From 66-474 sp035606235 (lineage in GTDB: Bacteria; Pseudomonadota; Gammaproteobacteria; Xanthomonadales; Rhodanobacteraceae): a DNA stretch of 64,000 nt. The first letter of the stretch is position 1. Each line of letters begins with the position of its first letter. The notes beneath the pieces were generated by a model that did not search any database, was not told where the DNA came from, and saw only the letters and a program-made list of their open reading frames with translations. Shown piece by piece: positions 53,810 to 62,945 of this stretch. The position numbers and the translations under genes were made by a program. The stretch covers positions 1-64,000 of the forward strand of contig DATNFU010000015.1 of NCBI GenBank assembly GCA_035606235.1. The letters run 5' to 3'.

Positions 53810-54694
53810 TTATGCCCGGCTGGGCCGTGTGAAATTCAAGCTGAGGAGGCTTACTCCGATCAACGCGATTCCGATCCATTCGGCTACATCGGGCTTTTCG
53901 CCGAGCAGCAGCCAAGCGAACAGCACGCCGGCGATCGGAACGAGCAGGCTGGTAAGGCCGGCCACCTGGGTGGACAGCCGCTGCACGATCAGCAGCCACA
54001 GCGCCCAGGCGATCCCTGACGACAGCAGCGCGTTGTAGGCCAACGCGCCGATGAACGGCAACGCCCAGTCGATGCGCCGCTCGGGCACGATCAGCGCGAT
54101 CGCGCACAGTACCAGGGTGCCGAACAGCATCTGCCAGGCGGTCAGTTGCAGCGGCCCGACGTGCGTGCGCTGGAACACGCGCTTGGAGAGCACCGTGCCG
54201 ATCGCCCAGCTCAAACCGCCGGCCAGTGCCAGCGCGGTGCTGCGCAAGCTGCCGAGTCTGTGCCACGGTTCGATCACGAAGATCAATCCGGCGGCGGCCA
54301 GCGCGATGCACGCCCACTGCCGCGCGCGCGGGCGTTCGTACAACCACCACCACGCCAGCGGGACCATCCAGAACGGCATGGTGTAGGCCAGCAGCGCGGT
54401 CTTGCCGGCGCCACCGCCGACCAGCGCCCATTGCACGAACATCTGGAAGCCGGCGGTTTGTGCCAGCCCGATCAGCACGGTCGGCAGCAGCGGCGGCAGT
54501 GCGAAGGATTCCCGCCGCAATCCCAGCAGCGCGAACAACACGGCGGTGCCGAACAGGTAACGCAACGCGCAGAAGGTGAACGGGCCGCAGAAATTCAGCG
54601 CCCACTTCATCACCGTCCAGTTCAATGACCAGACCACGCTCAGCACGGCCAGCGCAATCCAGGCGGCGCGCTCGGGGGCGTGACTTTTCGACAT
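53810..54694 (-). CDS. EamA-family (DMT superfamily) transporter
   Basis: A 294-residue protein with ten membrane segments arranged as two EamA repeats; the second begins near STALALAGGLSWAIGTVLSKRVF. Such proteins export amino acids, metabolites or drugs across the inner membrane. WSLNWTVMKWAL and GLTSLLVPIAGVLFAWLLLGE are family-typical. The ATG at 54694 opens the first segment. It diverges from the YncE-like gene (79-bp gap) and lies upstream of the dehydrogenase on the same strand. Substrate unknown. Confidence 0.9.
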   Translation of the reverse strand: MSKSHAPERAAWIALAVLSVVWSLNWTVMKWALNFCGPFTFCALRYLFGTAVLFALLGLRRESFALPPLLPTVLIGLAQTAGFQMFVQWALVGGGAGKTALLAYTMPFWMVPLAWWWLYERPRARQWACIALAAAGLIFVIEPWHRLGSLRSTALALAGGLSWAIGTVLSKRVFQRTHVGPLQLTAWQMLFGTLVLCAIALIVPERRIDWALPFIGALAYNALLSSGIAWALWLLIVQRLSTQVAGLTSLLVPIAGVLFAWLLLGEKPDVAEWIGIALIGVSLLSLNFTRPSRA

Positions 54695-54773
54695 GGCGCG
54701 AAGGCGAATGCGAAGACAGGCGTAGGATAGTGCGTTGCGGTTGCGTTCCCATCATCAACACGAGGAGCTCGCG

Positions 54774-55829
54774 ATGAAACGGCATCTTGCGGCTTGCCTG
54801 CTGGGCACGTTGTCCCTGGGCGCGATGGCGGCACCCGCATCGCCAAACACGACGAATCCCGACTGGCACGTGGTGCAGCGCTTTCAACTTGGCGGCGACG
54901 GCGGCTGGGATTACCTTGCCTACGATCCGGGTGCGAAGCGGCTCTACATCAGTCGCGCCGATCGCGTGCTGGTGCTGGATGCAACCAGCGGCAAGCGGTT
55001 GGGCGAGATTGACGGCCTTTCAGGCGTGCACGGCATTGCGATGGCCGACGACCTCGGCCGCGGCTACATCAGCAACGGGCGCGCCGACACGGTGACGGTG
55101 TTCGACCCGGGCACCCTGAAAACCACGCAGACCATCGCGGTGAGCGGACACAATCCGGACGCGATCCTGTATGACCCGTTTTCCAAACGCGTGCTCACCT
55201 TCAACGGGCGCAGCGACGATGCCAGCGTGATCGATGCCACGAACGGCAAGTTGCTCGGCACCATCAAGTTGCCCGGCAAGCCGGAATTCGCGGTCAGCGA
55301 TGGCAAAGGTCATGTCTACGACAACATAGAAGACAAGAGCGAGCTGGTGGAGATCGATCCCAAGGCGATGCAGATCACGCACACCTGGGCACTGAAGGAT
55401 TGCGAGGATCCTTCGGGCCTGGCGATGGATATCGCGCATCGACGGCTGTTCTCGGTGTGCCAGAACAAGACGATGGCGGTGACCGACGCGGATTCCGGCA
55501 AGCTTGTCGCCAGTGTGCCGATCGGTGACGGCCCGGATGCCGCCGCGTTCGATCCGCAGCGGCAACTCGCTTTCAGTTCCAATGGCGAAAGCGGCACGCT
55601 GACGGTGGTGCACGAAGACGATGCGGATCACTATCGCGTGCTCGCCAACGTGGCCACCCAAAAAAGCGCGCGCACCATGGCGCTGCAGCCGGGTGGCGAT
55701 GTGTATCTGTCCGCCGCGCAATTCGGCCCGCGTCCGGCGCCCAGTTCGGACAATCCGCATGCGCGACCGCCGGTGTTGCCCGGGAGTTTCACGATTCTCG
55801 CGGTTGGTGAGTGGCCCATGCGTTTTTGA
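54774..55829 (+). CDS. Periplasmic YncE-like beta-propeller protein
   Basis: A 351-residue protein. A signal peptide (about 1-20, ending AMA) precedes a seven-bladed propeller of YncE/Lactonase type with repeated blocks such as YDPGAKRLYISR, VFDPGTLKTTQTIAV, YDPFSKRVLTFNG, VIDATNGKLLGTI and AFDPQRQLAFSS. Family members bind nucleic acid or unknown ligands in the periplasm; enzymatic activity is usually absent. GAGGAG lies 6 bases before ATG 54774; the in-frame 54735 start is rejected because it would bury the signal peptide. Followed 50 bp later by the DUF72 gene on the same strand. Confidence 0.88.
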   Translation: MKRHLAACLLGTLSLGAMAAPASPNTTNPDWHVVQRFQLGGDGGWDYLAYDPGAKRLYISRADRVLVLDATSGKRLGEIDGLSGVHGIAMADDLGRGYISNGRADTVTVFDPGTLKTTQTIAVSGHNPDAILYDPFSKRVLTFNGRSDDASVIDATNGKLLGTIKLPGKPEFAVSDGKGHVYDNIEDKSELVEIDPKAMQITHTWALKDCEDPSGLAMDIAHRRLFSVCQNKTMAVTDADSGKLVASVPIGDGPDAAAFDPQRQLAFSSNGESGTLTVVHEDDADHYRVLANVATQKSARTMALQPGGDVYLSAAQFGPRPAPSSDNPHARPPVLPGSFTILAVGEWPMRF

Positions 55830-55879
55830 TGAGCACGGCCATGGATGGCCGCTTTCGCGCGCAGGGATAGCGCATTGAC

Positions 55880-56851
55880 ATGAAAATCCGCATCGGCATT
55901 TCCGGCTGGCGTTATCCACCCTGGCGCGGCGTGTTCTATCCGAAGGATCTGGTGCAGCGTGATGAATTGCATTACGCATCGCGCTGCTTCCCCACGATCG
56001 AATTGAACGGCTCGTTCTATTCGCTGCAGACCCCGAAAAGCTATGCGCGCTGGTACGCAGCCACGCCGCGCGGCTTCGTGTTCGCGGTGAAGGGTCCGCG
56101 CTTCATCACCCACGTGCGCCGGTTGCGCGAGGTCAAAGCGCCACTGGCCAACTTTTTTGCTTCCGGCGTGTTGGCGCTGCGCGAGAAGCTCGGCCCGATC
56201 CTGTGGCAGTTTCCACCCAACTTTCATTACCGCCATGATGTGTTCGCTCGCTTTTTCGAGCGTCTGCCGCGCGATACCGAAGCGGCATTGACGCTCGCGC
56301 GTGGACGCACAATGAATGCCATCCGCGGCCAAGAGCTTCGTAGCCGCGCGCGGTTGGCGGTCGATCCCAAGCGGCGGCTGCGACATGCGATCGAGATCCG
56401 CCATCCGAGTTTTCTCAACGAGGAGTTCGTCGCGCTGTTGCGCGAACACGGTATTGCGCTGGTGGTGGCCGACACCGCCGGCAAGTGGCCCTACGTGGAA
56501 GATGTCACCGCCGATTTCATCTACATGCGTCTGCACGGTGACGTGCAGTTGTACGTCAGCGGCTACACCGATGCCGCGCTGGAGCGCTGGGCTTCGCGCA
56601 TTCGTGCCTGGAGCACGGGTTTGCAGCCGCGCGACGCAGTGGTGATTTCGACCAAGCAGCCCAGGTCGCGCAAGTCGCGCGATGTGTATTGCTACTTCGA
56701 CAACGACGCAAAGGTGCGCGCTCCCTTTGACGCTTTCCGGTTGTCGGAGCTACTGGACCTGCATTCGCGCTCGCGGCTACCGCGCTCGACGACGATGAAG
56801 GTCAAGGCTTCGTCCGACGCGGCGAGGTTGGCAGGCAAGCTGGCGCGCTGA
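55880..56851 (+). CDS. DUF72 family protein
   Basis: A 323-residue TIM-barrel-like protein. IRIGISGWRYPPWRGVFYP, YASRCFPTIELNGSFYSLQ, FVFAVKGPRFITH, WQFPPNFHY, IEIRHPSF and YMRLHGD are the DUF72 signature blocks in order. The molecular function of DUF72 is not established; there is speculation about nucleotide or sugar chemistry. Its basic C-terminal tail (SRLPRSTTMKVKASSDAARL) is longer than typical. It converges with bioC across 115 bp and may share a transcript with the YncE-like gene. Confidence 0.9.
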   Translation: MKIRIGISGWRYPPWRGVFYPKDLVQRDELHYASRCFPTIELNGSFYSLQTPKSYARWYAATPRGFVFAVKGPRFITHVRRLREVKAPLANFFASGVLALREKLGPILWQFPPNFHYRHDVFARFFERLPRDTEAALTLARGRTMNAIRGQELRSRARLAVDPKRRLRHAIEIRHPSFLNEEFVALLREHGIALVVADTAGKWPYVEDVTADFIYMRLHGDVQLYVSGYTDAALERWASRIRAWSTGLQPRDAVVISTKQPRSRKSRDVYCYFDNDAKVRAPFDAFRLSELLDLHSRSRLPRSTTMKVKASSDAARLAGKLAR

Positions 56852-56966
56852 GCCGGTGTCTCGATTGGCATCGGTTGCGCCAGCGGAGGCAGAAGCCGAG
56901 GCAGGGTTGTCCGCCGGGAGCGCTGGATGCGCGAGCTTGGCGTACCTGCTCAGGATGGAACCGCCA

Positions 56967-57845
56967 TTATCTGCGTGAACCGCGCAATTGCTCGATCGCG
57001 AATGTCGCAATTTCTTCGCCGCCGGTGCGCCGCGGTTGACCTTGCGGCGGCCCCCACGCGTGCATTTCGATCACTTCCCAGGTTGCCGGAATGAAGCCGT
57101 CCACCCGCATCGTTTCGTAGGCGTCGAACATGCGCGCGAACCGGGCCTTGCCGGTGAGGCCGCGCTCGCGATTGGCATCGGCATTGGTCGCGCCCAGTCC
57201 CTTCAATTCACGCAGCAGATCGCGCGGCGACTGATAACGCGACATCAGGTGGTCGGCGTCCAGCACCGGATCACGCAGCCCGGCCGCCAGTGCGGCATCG
57301 CCGAGGTCGTGCATATCCAGAAAGCGGCTGACATGCGGATGGGCATCGTCGGCAATCGCCCACGCCTGCCGCAATTCGCGCAAGGTGTCCGGGCCAAGGC
57401 TCGATATCGCCATGAAGCCGCCCGGCTTCAGCACCCGCGCGAATTCCGTGAACAGCTCCCGCGGCGTCTCGCACCACTGGATGCAGAGGCTGGAATGCAG
57501 CACATCCACGCTGTGATCTGCCAGCGGCAAGTGCAATCCGTCTCCGCACACGCGCGCGAACGGCCGCACCCAGCCGGCGTGGTGACGCGCCGCCCGCAGC
57601 ATCGGCAACGCGAGGTCAAGCGCGATCACCTGTGCGGTGCGCCAGCGTCGCTTCAGCAGCGCCGCGCCGCGGCCGGTGCCGCAACCCAGATCCAGAATGC
57701 ATGCCGGCGCACCCTGGTAATAATCCAGCCGCTCGATCAGGCGCGACTGCACCCGCCGTTGCAATCCGTCGTTGTGCTCATAGCTGGCGGCCGCGCGCGA
57801 AAAGGCGCGCCGTACCTGCGCATGATCGAACCGATAAGAGTTCAC
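56967..57845 (-). CDS. bioC: Malonyl-ACP O-methyltransferase, biotin synthesis
   Basis: A 292-residue SAM methyltransferase. ILDLGCGTGRGAALL is motif I, SSLCIQWC and GGFMAISSLGPDTLRELR are typical of BioC, as is the N-terminal VRRAFSRAAASYEHNDGLQ. It methylates malonyl-ACP so that fatty-acid synthesis can build the pimeloyl chain. The start is the GTG at 57845 (VNSYRFDHAQ); no ATG is suitably placed. It begins 10 bp after the bioH stop and is the last gene of bioB-bioF-bioH-bioC. Confidence 0.92.
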   Translation of the reverse strand: MNSYRFDHAQVRRAFSRAAASYEHNDGLQRRVQSRLIERLDYYQGAPACILDLGCGTGRGAALLKRRWRTAQVIALDLALPMLRAARHHAGWVRPFARVCGDGLHLPLADHSVDVLHSSLCIQWCETPRELFTEFARVLKPGGFMAISSLGPDTLRELRQAWAIADDAHPHVSRFLDMHDLGDAALAAGLRDPVLDADHLMSRYQSPRDLLRELKGLGATNADANRERGLTGKARFARMFDAYETMRVDGFIPATWEVIEMHAWGPPQGQPRRTGGEEIATFAIEQLRGSRR

Positions 57846-57855
57846 CGGGGCACGC

Positions 57856-58641
57856 TCACGAATGCAGATCCGCGTGCTCGCGTTCGAGCAAAGGCTGCAA
57901 TGCCGCAAGCACCGCCTCCGCATGGCCGATGAAAGGCGCGTGCCCGCCACCCTCGATCAGCGCGAACGCGCCGCCGCCCTGTTGTGCACTCCATTGCATC
58001 GCCTGCCAGGGCACCAGCCGATCACGGCGACCAGCGACCCACACGCTCGGCTGCGCAAGTTCGCGCAGTCGTGCGCGCAGGTCGGTGTGTTCCAGCATTG
58101 CCAGACCCTCGCACAACGCGCGTACCTCGGGCGCCTCGTCAAAAGCATGGCGGCGCAGGCGGCGCAGGTCCTCCCGCGCGCAGTCGCTGCCCAATGCTTC
58201 CAGCGCAAGAAAGCGCTCCAGGGTTCCGCGATGATCTTCGCGCAGATCGGAGGCGAACTGCTGCAGGATTTCCGGCGAGATCGCGTGCGGCCAATCCGCT
58301 CCGCGCACGAATCGCGGCGAGGAATCCACCATCGCAAGCGCGTGCACCTGCCGTGGAAAATCCAGCGCTGCCTGCAACGCGATCAGTCCGCCCAAGGACC
58401 AGCCGAGCCAGATGGCTGACGGTGTGGCCTGCGCGATCGCGCGTGCGCAATCGGTGATTTTCAGCGGGATCGCACTCGCGCGCGAGCGCCCGTGTCCCGG
58501 CAGATCCACCAGATGCAGCGTGCAGCGATCTTCCAGCCGCTCGGTCAGTGGCGCGAACACCGCGCCGGACATCGCCCAACCGTGCAACAACACGATGGAG
58601 GTCTCGCCGCGGCCGCGCGTTTCGATGAAAAGTTCAGACAT
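57856..58641 (-). CDS. bioH: Pimeloyl-ACP methyl ester carboxylesterase
   Basis: A 261-residue alpha/beta hydrolase. IVLLHGWAMSG is the oxyanion loop, LGWSLGG carries the nucleophile Ser, DRLVPW the acid Asp, and GGGHAPFIGH the His. In the biotin pathway it removes the methyl ester from pimeloyl-ACP and so ends chain elongation. It lies 9 bp after bioF and 10 bp before bioC, supporting the BioH assignment over other esterases. Confidence 0.93.
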   Translation of the reverse strand: MSELFIETRGRGETSIVLLHGWAMSGAVFAPLTERLEDRCTLHLVDLPGHGRSRASAIPLKITDCARAIAQATPSAIWLGWSLGGLIALQAALDFPRQVHALAMVDSSPRFVRGADWPHAISPEILQQFASDLREDHRGTLERFLALEALGSDCAREDLRRLRRHAFDEAPEVRALCEGLAMLEHTDLRARLRELAQPSVWVAGRRDRLVPWQAMQWSAQQGGGAFALIEGGGHAPFIGHAEAVLAALQPLLEREHADLHS

Positions 58642-58650
58642 GACCGCGCA

Positions 58651-59859
58651 TCATAGCGGCGGCGATGCTTTCGCCGCTCTTTCACGCGCGCGGGGCGCAG
58701 CGGTGTGCAACGCATCGAGCAGCCGATCCACGTCGGCATCCTGGTGTACCGCGGACAACGTTATGCGCAGGCGTGCGCTGCCCGCCGGCACCGAAGGCGG
58801 ACGGATCGCGCCGACCAGCACGCCCGCCTTTTCGAGTTCCGCCGCCGCATACATTGTGGTTTGAGCGTCGCCCAGCAGGATCGGCTGGATCGGCGTGCGC
58901 GAATCAGTCAGTGGCAGGCCGAGCTGTTGGGCGCCGGTGCGAAAACGGGTGATCAATTCGCTCAACTTTTCGCGCCGCTCGGTCGCCGCGCGCGCGATGC
59001 GCACCGCCGCGTGCGCCGCGGCAGCCAGCGCCGGCGGCATCGCGGTGGTGTAGACGTAGGACCGCGCAAATTGGGTCAGGCCTTCGATGAGCGCGCTGCT
59101 GCCGGCGACGAACGCACCCGCGGCGCCCAGTGCCTTGCCAAGCGTCGCCATCAAGACCGGAACCTGTTCTTGCGGCAACCCCGCTTCCGCGGCACTGCCC
59201 GCGCCCTCGCTGCCGAGCACGCCCAATCCGTGCGCATCATCGATCATCAATGTCGCCCGCTCGCGCGCGCATAACGACGCGAGTTCGCGCAATGGCGCGA
59301 TGTCGCCGTCCATGCTGAACACGCCATCGCTCGCAAGCAGCGCAGGCATGTCTCGCGCACTCGCCAGTTGCCTCGCCGCGCCTTGCGCATCGGCGTGGGG
59401 ATAACGCTTGAGCGCGCAGCCGGCGAGCTTTGCCGCGTCCAGCAGGCTGGCGTGATTCAACCTGTCCTGCACGCACAAGCCGTCGCGCGGCAGCAAGGTC
59501 TGCAGTGCACCGAGATTGGCGGCCCAGCCCGAGGAGAACAGCAACGCGCGCTCGCGTCGTGTCCAGTCGGCCAGTTCCTCTTCCAATGCAGCGTGTTCGC
59601 GATGATGGCCGCAGATCAGATGCGAGGCGGCCGCACCCACGCCGCCTTCGTTCGCCGCATCACGCAGCGCGGCGATCACTTCCGGATGCCTGGCGAGTCC
59701 CAGGTAATCGTTGCTGCTGAAATTCAGCAGTTCGCGGCCATTGACCACCAAGCGCGTGCCATGTGCATGCTCGACCGCGCGCAGGCGGCGGAGCAGGCCG
59801 GCGTGCTCGCGTTCGGCAACACGCGCGGCGAGAAGTTGCAGGAGATCGGGGCGGCTCAT
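58651..59859 (-). CDS. bioF: 8-amino-7-oxononanoate synthase
   Basis: A 402-residue PLP enzyme of the alpha-oxoamine synthase family. LLNFSSNDYLGLARHPEV and ASHLICGHHREHAALEEELA form the substrate site; IDDAHGLGVLG contains the PLP-ring Asp and His; ATLGKALGAAGAFV carries the PLP lysine. It condenses pimeloyl-ACP with alanine. ATG 59859 (MSRPDLLQLL) is preferred; the open frame to 59922 crosses a REP-like element. Members of the family also act in heme and sphingolipid paths, but the operon fixes the role. Confidence 0.95.
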   Translation of the reverse strand: MSRPDLLQLLAARVAEREHAGLLRRLRAVEHAHGTRLVVNGRELLNFSSNDYLGLARHPEVIAALRDAANEGGVGAAASHLICGHHREHAALEEELADWTRRERALLFSSGWAANLGALQTLLPRDGLCVQDRLNHASLLDAAKLAGCALKRYPHADAQGAARQLASARDMPALLASDGVFSMDGDIAPLRELASLCARERATLMIDDAHGLGVLGSEGAGSAAEAGLPQEQVPVLMATLGKALGAAGAFVAGSSALIEGLTQFARSYVYTTAMPPALAAAAHAAVRIARAATERREKLSELITRFRTGAQQLGLPLTDSRTPIQPILLGDAQTTMYAAAELEKAGVLVGAIRPPSVPAGSARLRITLSAVHQDADVDRLLDALHTAAPRARERAAKASPPL

Positions 59860-59864
59860 GGCTC

Positions 59865-59932
59865 GTGTAGGAGCGCGCCTGCGCGCGACCACGGAGCTCC
59901 TGGCCGTGGATCGCGCCTGCACAGGCTCCTAT
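59865..59932. repeat. REP/BIME-like palindromic pair between bioB and bioF
   Basis: Two REP-like units face each other: gtaggagcgcgcctgcgcgc (59867-59886) on the plus strand and, on the minus strand, taggagcctgtgcaggcgcg ending at 59931. Each folds into a short GC-rich hairpin. The minus unit supplies the bioB stop codon (TAG, 59929-59931). Confidence 0.65.
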
Positions 59933-60951
59933 TCGCAAGCACCAGCGAATTCATGCTCAACGATGTCGCAATGCGTGGTCGAGCCGTGCGGATCTTCCAC
60001 ATTCACCTGCATCGGCTTCAAACCCAGCCTCCCGAACAATTCGCGGTCGTGGGCGACATCCGGATTGCCGGTCGTCAGCAATTTTTCACCGTAGAAGATC
60101 GAATTGGCACCGGCGTAGAAGCACAGCGCCTGCAGCTCATCGCTCATCTCCGCGCGTCCGGCGGAAAGCCGCACCACCGAGTTCGGCATCACCAGGCGCG
60201 CGATCGCCACGGTGCGCACGAATTCGAACGGATCAAGCTCCTTCGTTTCCGCCAGCGGGGTGCCTGTCACGCGCACCAGGCGGTTGATCGGAACCGATTG
60301 CGGATGCTCGGGCAGATTCGCCAATGTCTGCAGCAAACCCGCACGCTGCTCGCGGGATTCGCCCATGCCGACTATGCCGCCACAACAGGTCTTCATGCCG
60401 ACGTCGCGCACGTGCTCCAGCGTATCGAGGCGATCCTGGTACTCGCGCGTGTGGATGATCTCGCCATAAAATTCCGGCGCGGTGTCGAGATTGTGGTTGT
60501 AATAATCGAGCCCCGCGTCCTTCAGCGCTTCGGCTTGATGCGCCGACAGCATGCCCAGCGTGGCGCAGGTCTCCATGCCGAGTGCGCGCACCTCGCGGAT
60601 CATCGCCGCGACTTTCGGGATATCCCTGTCTTTCGGCGAGCGCCACGCCGCGCCCATGCAGAAGCGGGTAGCGCCGGCGTCGCGCGCCACGCGCGCGCGC
60701 TCCAGCACATCGTCCAGTTCCATCAACTTCTCGGCTTGCACGCCGGTGTGATACCGCGCGGCCTGCGGGCAATACGCGCAATCTTCCGGACAGCCGCCGG
60801 TCTTGATCGAGAGCAGGGTGGAAACCTGCACCGCGTTGGGATCGTGGTGCGCGCGATGCGTGTCGTGCGCGCGCTCCAGCAGATCATTGAAGGGCAGCGC
60901 GAACAGGCTCAGGATTTCTTGGCGTGTCCAGTCGTGGCGTAGGCCCTGCAT
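59929..60951 (-). CDS. bioB: Biotin synthase
   Basis: A 340-residue radical SAM enzyme that inserts sulfur into dethiobiotin. The 4Fe-4S motif is GGCPEDCAYCPQ (C-x3-C-x2-C), and the second-cluster and substrate residues lie in CMGAAW, ETCATLGML, YYNHNLDT and RLSAGRAEM. ATG 60951 begins MQGLRHDW, the usual N-terminus; the open frame upstream overlaps comF and is rejected. It is first in the leftward biotin operon and diverges from comF with a 49-bp gap. A BirA-box-like palindrome lies 55-86 bp upstream of the start, inside comF. Confidence 0.96.
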   Translation of the reverse strand: MQGLRHDWTRQEILSLFALPFNDLLERAHDTHRAHHDPNAVQVSTLLSIKTGGCPEDCAYCPQAARYHTGVQAEKLMELDDVLERARVARDAGATRFCMGAAWRSPKDRDIPKVAAMIREVRALGMETCATLGMLSAHQAEALKDAGLDYYNHNLDTAPEFYGEIIHTREYQDRLDTLEHVRDVGMKTCCGGIVGMGESREQRAGLLQTLANLPEHPQSVPINRLVRVTGTPLAETKELDPFEFVRTVAIARLVMPNSVVRLSAGRAEMSDELQALCFYAGANSIFYGEKLLTTGNPDVAHDRELFGRLGLKPMQVNVEDPHGSTTHCDIVEHEFAGACE

Positions 60952-61000
60952 CGCTTCGATTCCACCTATAAAGTATCGGCACAGTGTCAGAGGCGGGCAA

Positions 61001-61729
61001 ATGGCTGTCAACCTGAAACCTGGTGCATTGGTTGACGGTGCCGGCGCGGCGCTGGCTGTGCTGCTGCCGTCGGGTTGCATGCTGTGCGGCGTGCGTGGCG
61101 AACATGGCCTGGATTTGTGCGCCGCGTGCCTTGCGGAGCTGCCGCGCAACGATCGTTGCTGCACGCGTTGCGCACTGCCACTGGATACGCCGACCGCGTT
61201 GTGCGGGCGCTGCATCCGCCGCGCGCCGCCGTGGGATGCAGCATGGTCGCCGTTCCGTTACGAATATCCGCTGGATCGGCTGGAAGCGCGTTTCAAGTTC
61301 GCCGGCGATCTCGCCGCCGGTCGCTTGCTGTCGAAGCTGTGGATCGAGACGCACGTGCCGGGCGAATTGCCACACGCGATGATTCCGGTACCGCTGCATC
61401 GCTCGCGATTGCGCAGCCGCGGTTACAACCAGGCACTGGAGCTGGCAAAGCCGCTGTCGAAATCGCTGGGCGTGCCGCTGTTGGGCGACGTGCTGCAGCG
61501 CACGCGTCCCACCGAGGCGCAGACCGAGTTGACCGCACTGGCGCGCCGACGCAACGTGCGCGGTGCGTTCGTGGCGCGCTTCAAGGATGAAATTCCCCGG
61601 CACGCAGCGGTGCTGGACGACGTATTCACCACCGGCGCCACGCTGGCCGAATGCGCGCGCGTGTTGAAGCGCGCGGGCGTGCAGCGGGTGGATGTTTGGG
61701 CGTTGGCGCGCGCACCGGTGCGTACTTAG
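61001..61729 (+). CDS. comF: ComF-family phosphoribosyltransferase-like protein
   Basis: A 242-residue protein. An N-terminal zinc-binding segment has four Cys pairs or near pairs (CMLCG, CAAC, CCTRC, CGRC). The PRTase fold follows, with RGYNQALELA and the PRPP-binding loop VLDDVFTTGATLAE. ComF (GntX-like) proteins are linked to DNA uptake and assimilation of extracellular DNA. ATG 61001 has GGCGGG close upstream. The bioB / comF divergence is common in Xanthomonadales. The first codons contain the BirA-box-like palindrome. Confidence 0.92.
   Translation: MAVNLKPGALVDGAGAALAVLLPSGCMLCGVRGEHGLDLCAACLAELPRNDRCCTRCALPLDTPTALCGRCIRRAPPWDAAWSPFRYEYPLDRLEARFKFAGDLAAGRLLSKLWIETHVPGELPHAMIPVPLHRSRLRSRGYNQALELAKPLSKSLGVPLLGDVLQRTRPTEAQTELTALARRRNVRGAFVARFKDEIPRHAAVLDDVFTTGATLAECARVLKRAGVQRVDVWALARAPVRT
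61006..61037. promoter_or_regulatory. BirA-box-like inverted repeat near bioB
   Basis: TGTCAACC (61006-61013) and GGTTGACG (61030-61037) are inverted half-sites matching at 7 of 8 positions, with a 16-base spacer. Known BirA operators have half-sites TTGTAAACC / GGTTTACAA with similar spacing, so this is a candidate biotin operator for bioB. It lies within the first 13 codons of comF rather than in the short intergenic gap. Confidence 0.45.
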
Positions 61730-61755
61730 TTCGCTTGCGCGTGGCTCCCGCCAAA

Positions 61756-61774
61756 GCGGCTTGGTACGAGCCGC
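61756..61774 (+). terminator. Weak hairpin after comF
   Basis: GCGGCT / AGCCGC (61756-61761, 61769-61774) with a 7-base loop in the 74-bp convergent gap between comF and ubiA, flanked by AA and CTT. Possible bidirectional terminator; the stem is short and the T tract minimal. Confidence 0.35.
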
Positions 61775-61803
61775 CTTGCCGGCGATGGGCGCCAAACGCC
61801 ATT

Positions 61804-62829
61804 TCAACGCAATGCCAGCGAAAACAGGATTCCCGCCCACAACGCGCAGCCGACCCAGTTGTTGTTGCGGAATGCGGCGAAGCAACGCGCGCGGTCGCGG
61901 TCGCGCATCATCCACAACTGCCAGGCGAACAGCGCCAGCACGACCAGCAGCGCGGCCCAGTGCGGCCAGCCCAGATGTGCGCGCGAACCGACCAGCGCCA
62001 TGCACAGCGCAAACGTTGCCATCAGCACACCGACGATCACCAGATCCGCATCGCCGAACAGGATCGCCGTGGAACGCGCGCCGGCCTTGATGTCCTCCTC
62101 GCGATCCACCATCGCATATTCGGTGTCGTAGATCGTCGAATACAAAATGTTGCCGAGGAACAGCAGCCACGCCAGCGGCGGCAGCGAATCGGTGACCGCC
62201 GCGAACGCCATCGGGATGCCCCAGCCGAACGCCGCGCCCAGCACCACCTGCGGCAGCGAGGTGTAGCGTTTCGAAAACGGATACAGCGCGGCCAGTGCCG
62301 CGCCGGCGAACGACAATTCGATCGTCAGCGTATTCGTGAATGCCAGCACCAGCGCGAACGAAATCAAACTCAGGACCACGAAGACCAGCAATGCTTCGCG
62401 TGGCGTCACCCGGCCGGCGGCGAGCGGCCTGCCGGCGGTGCGCTGCACCAGGGGATCCAGATTGCGATCGGCGTAATCGTTGATCGCGCAGCCGGCCGAG
62501 CGCATCAGGAACACGCCGAGGGTGAATACCAGCAAAGGCTTCCATGGCGGAAAATCGCCTGCTGCCAACCACAGCGCCCACCAGGTCGGCCACAGCAGCA
62601 GCAACGCGCCGACCGGGCGGTCCATCCGCACCAGCACCAGATAGTCGCGCGCCTTGCCGCGCCAGCGCACAGGCAGCGCATGCAGCAGGAATTCGATCGC
62701 GCGCGTCGAGCGCAACGACGCGTCTTCCGGGTGCGCGGTGTTGGCGGCGCGTCGCGGCGGCAACGGCAGGCGCGGACGCGCGACGGGTGCCGGCGGACGG
62801 CGTTTGTGGCTGGGTGGCTTGTGCGGCAT
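61804..62829 (-). CDS. ubiA: 4-hydroxybenzoate octaprenyltransferase
   Basis: A 341-residue membrane prenyltransferase of ubiquinone synthesis. The first Asp-rich motif is NDYADRNLD and the second YDTEYAMVDREED, with RTAGRPLAAGR between them. About nine membrane segments follow a 60-residue basic, proline-rich N-terminal extension that is longer than in E. coli UbiA (290). The ATG at 62829 is used; the GTG at 62889 is less likely, and translation could also begin later, nearer ARDYLVLVRMDRP. Its location beside comF and bioB is typical of Xanthomonadales. Confidence 0.92.
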   Translation of the reverse strand: MPHKPPSHKRRPPAPVARPRLPLPPRRAANTAHPEDASLRSTRAIEFLLHALPVRWRGKARDYLVLVRMDRPVGALLLLWPTWWALWLAAGDFPPWKPLLVFTLGVFLMRSAGCAINDYADRNLDPLVQRTAGRPLAAGRVTPREALLVFVVLSLISFALVLAFTNTLTIELSFAGAALAALYPFSKRYTSLPQVVLGAAFGWGIPMAFAAVTDSLPPLAWLLFLGNILYSTIYDTEYAMVDREEDIKAGARSTAILFGDADLVIVGVLMATFALCMALVGSRAHLGWPHWAALLVVLALFAWQLWMMRDRDRARCFAAFRNNNWVGCALWAGILFSLALR

Positions 62830-62945
62830 CGAAGCCGCGATTGTCGCGCAAAAGCGCCGCCGTTTCCCGGATGATCGCTTCAGCAACACGATGACCGCCG
62901 CGGGTATGATCGCGCGGGTCTTTCGTGGTTCCGGGGAAAATGCAC

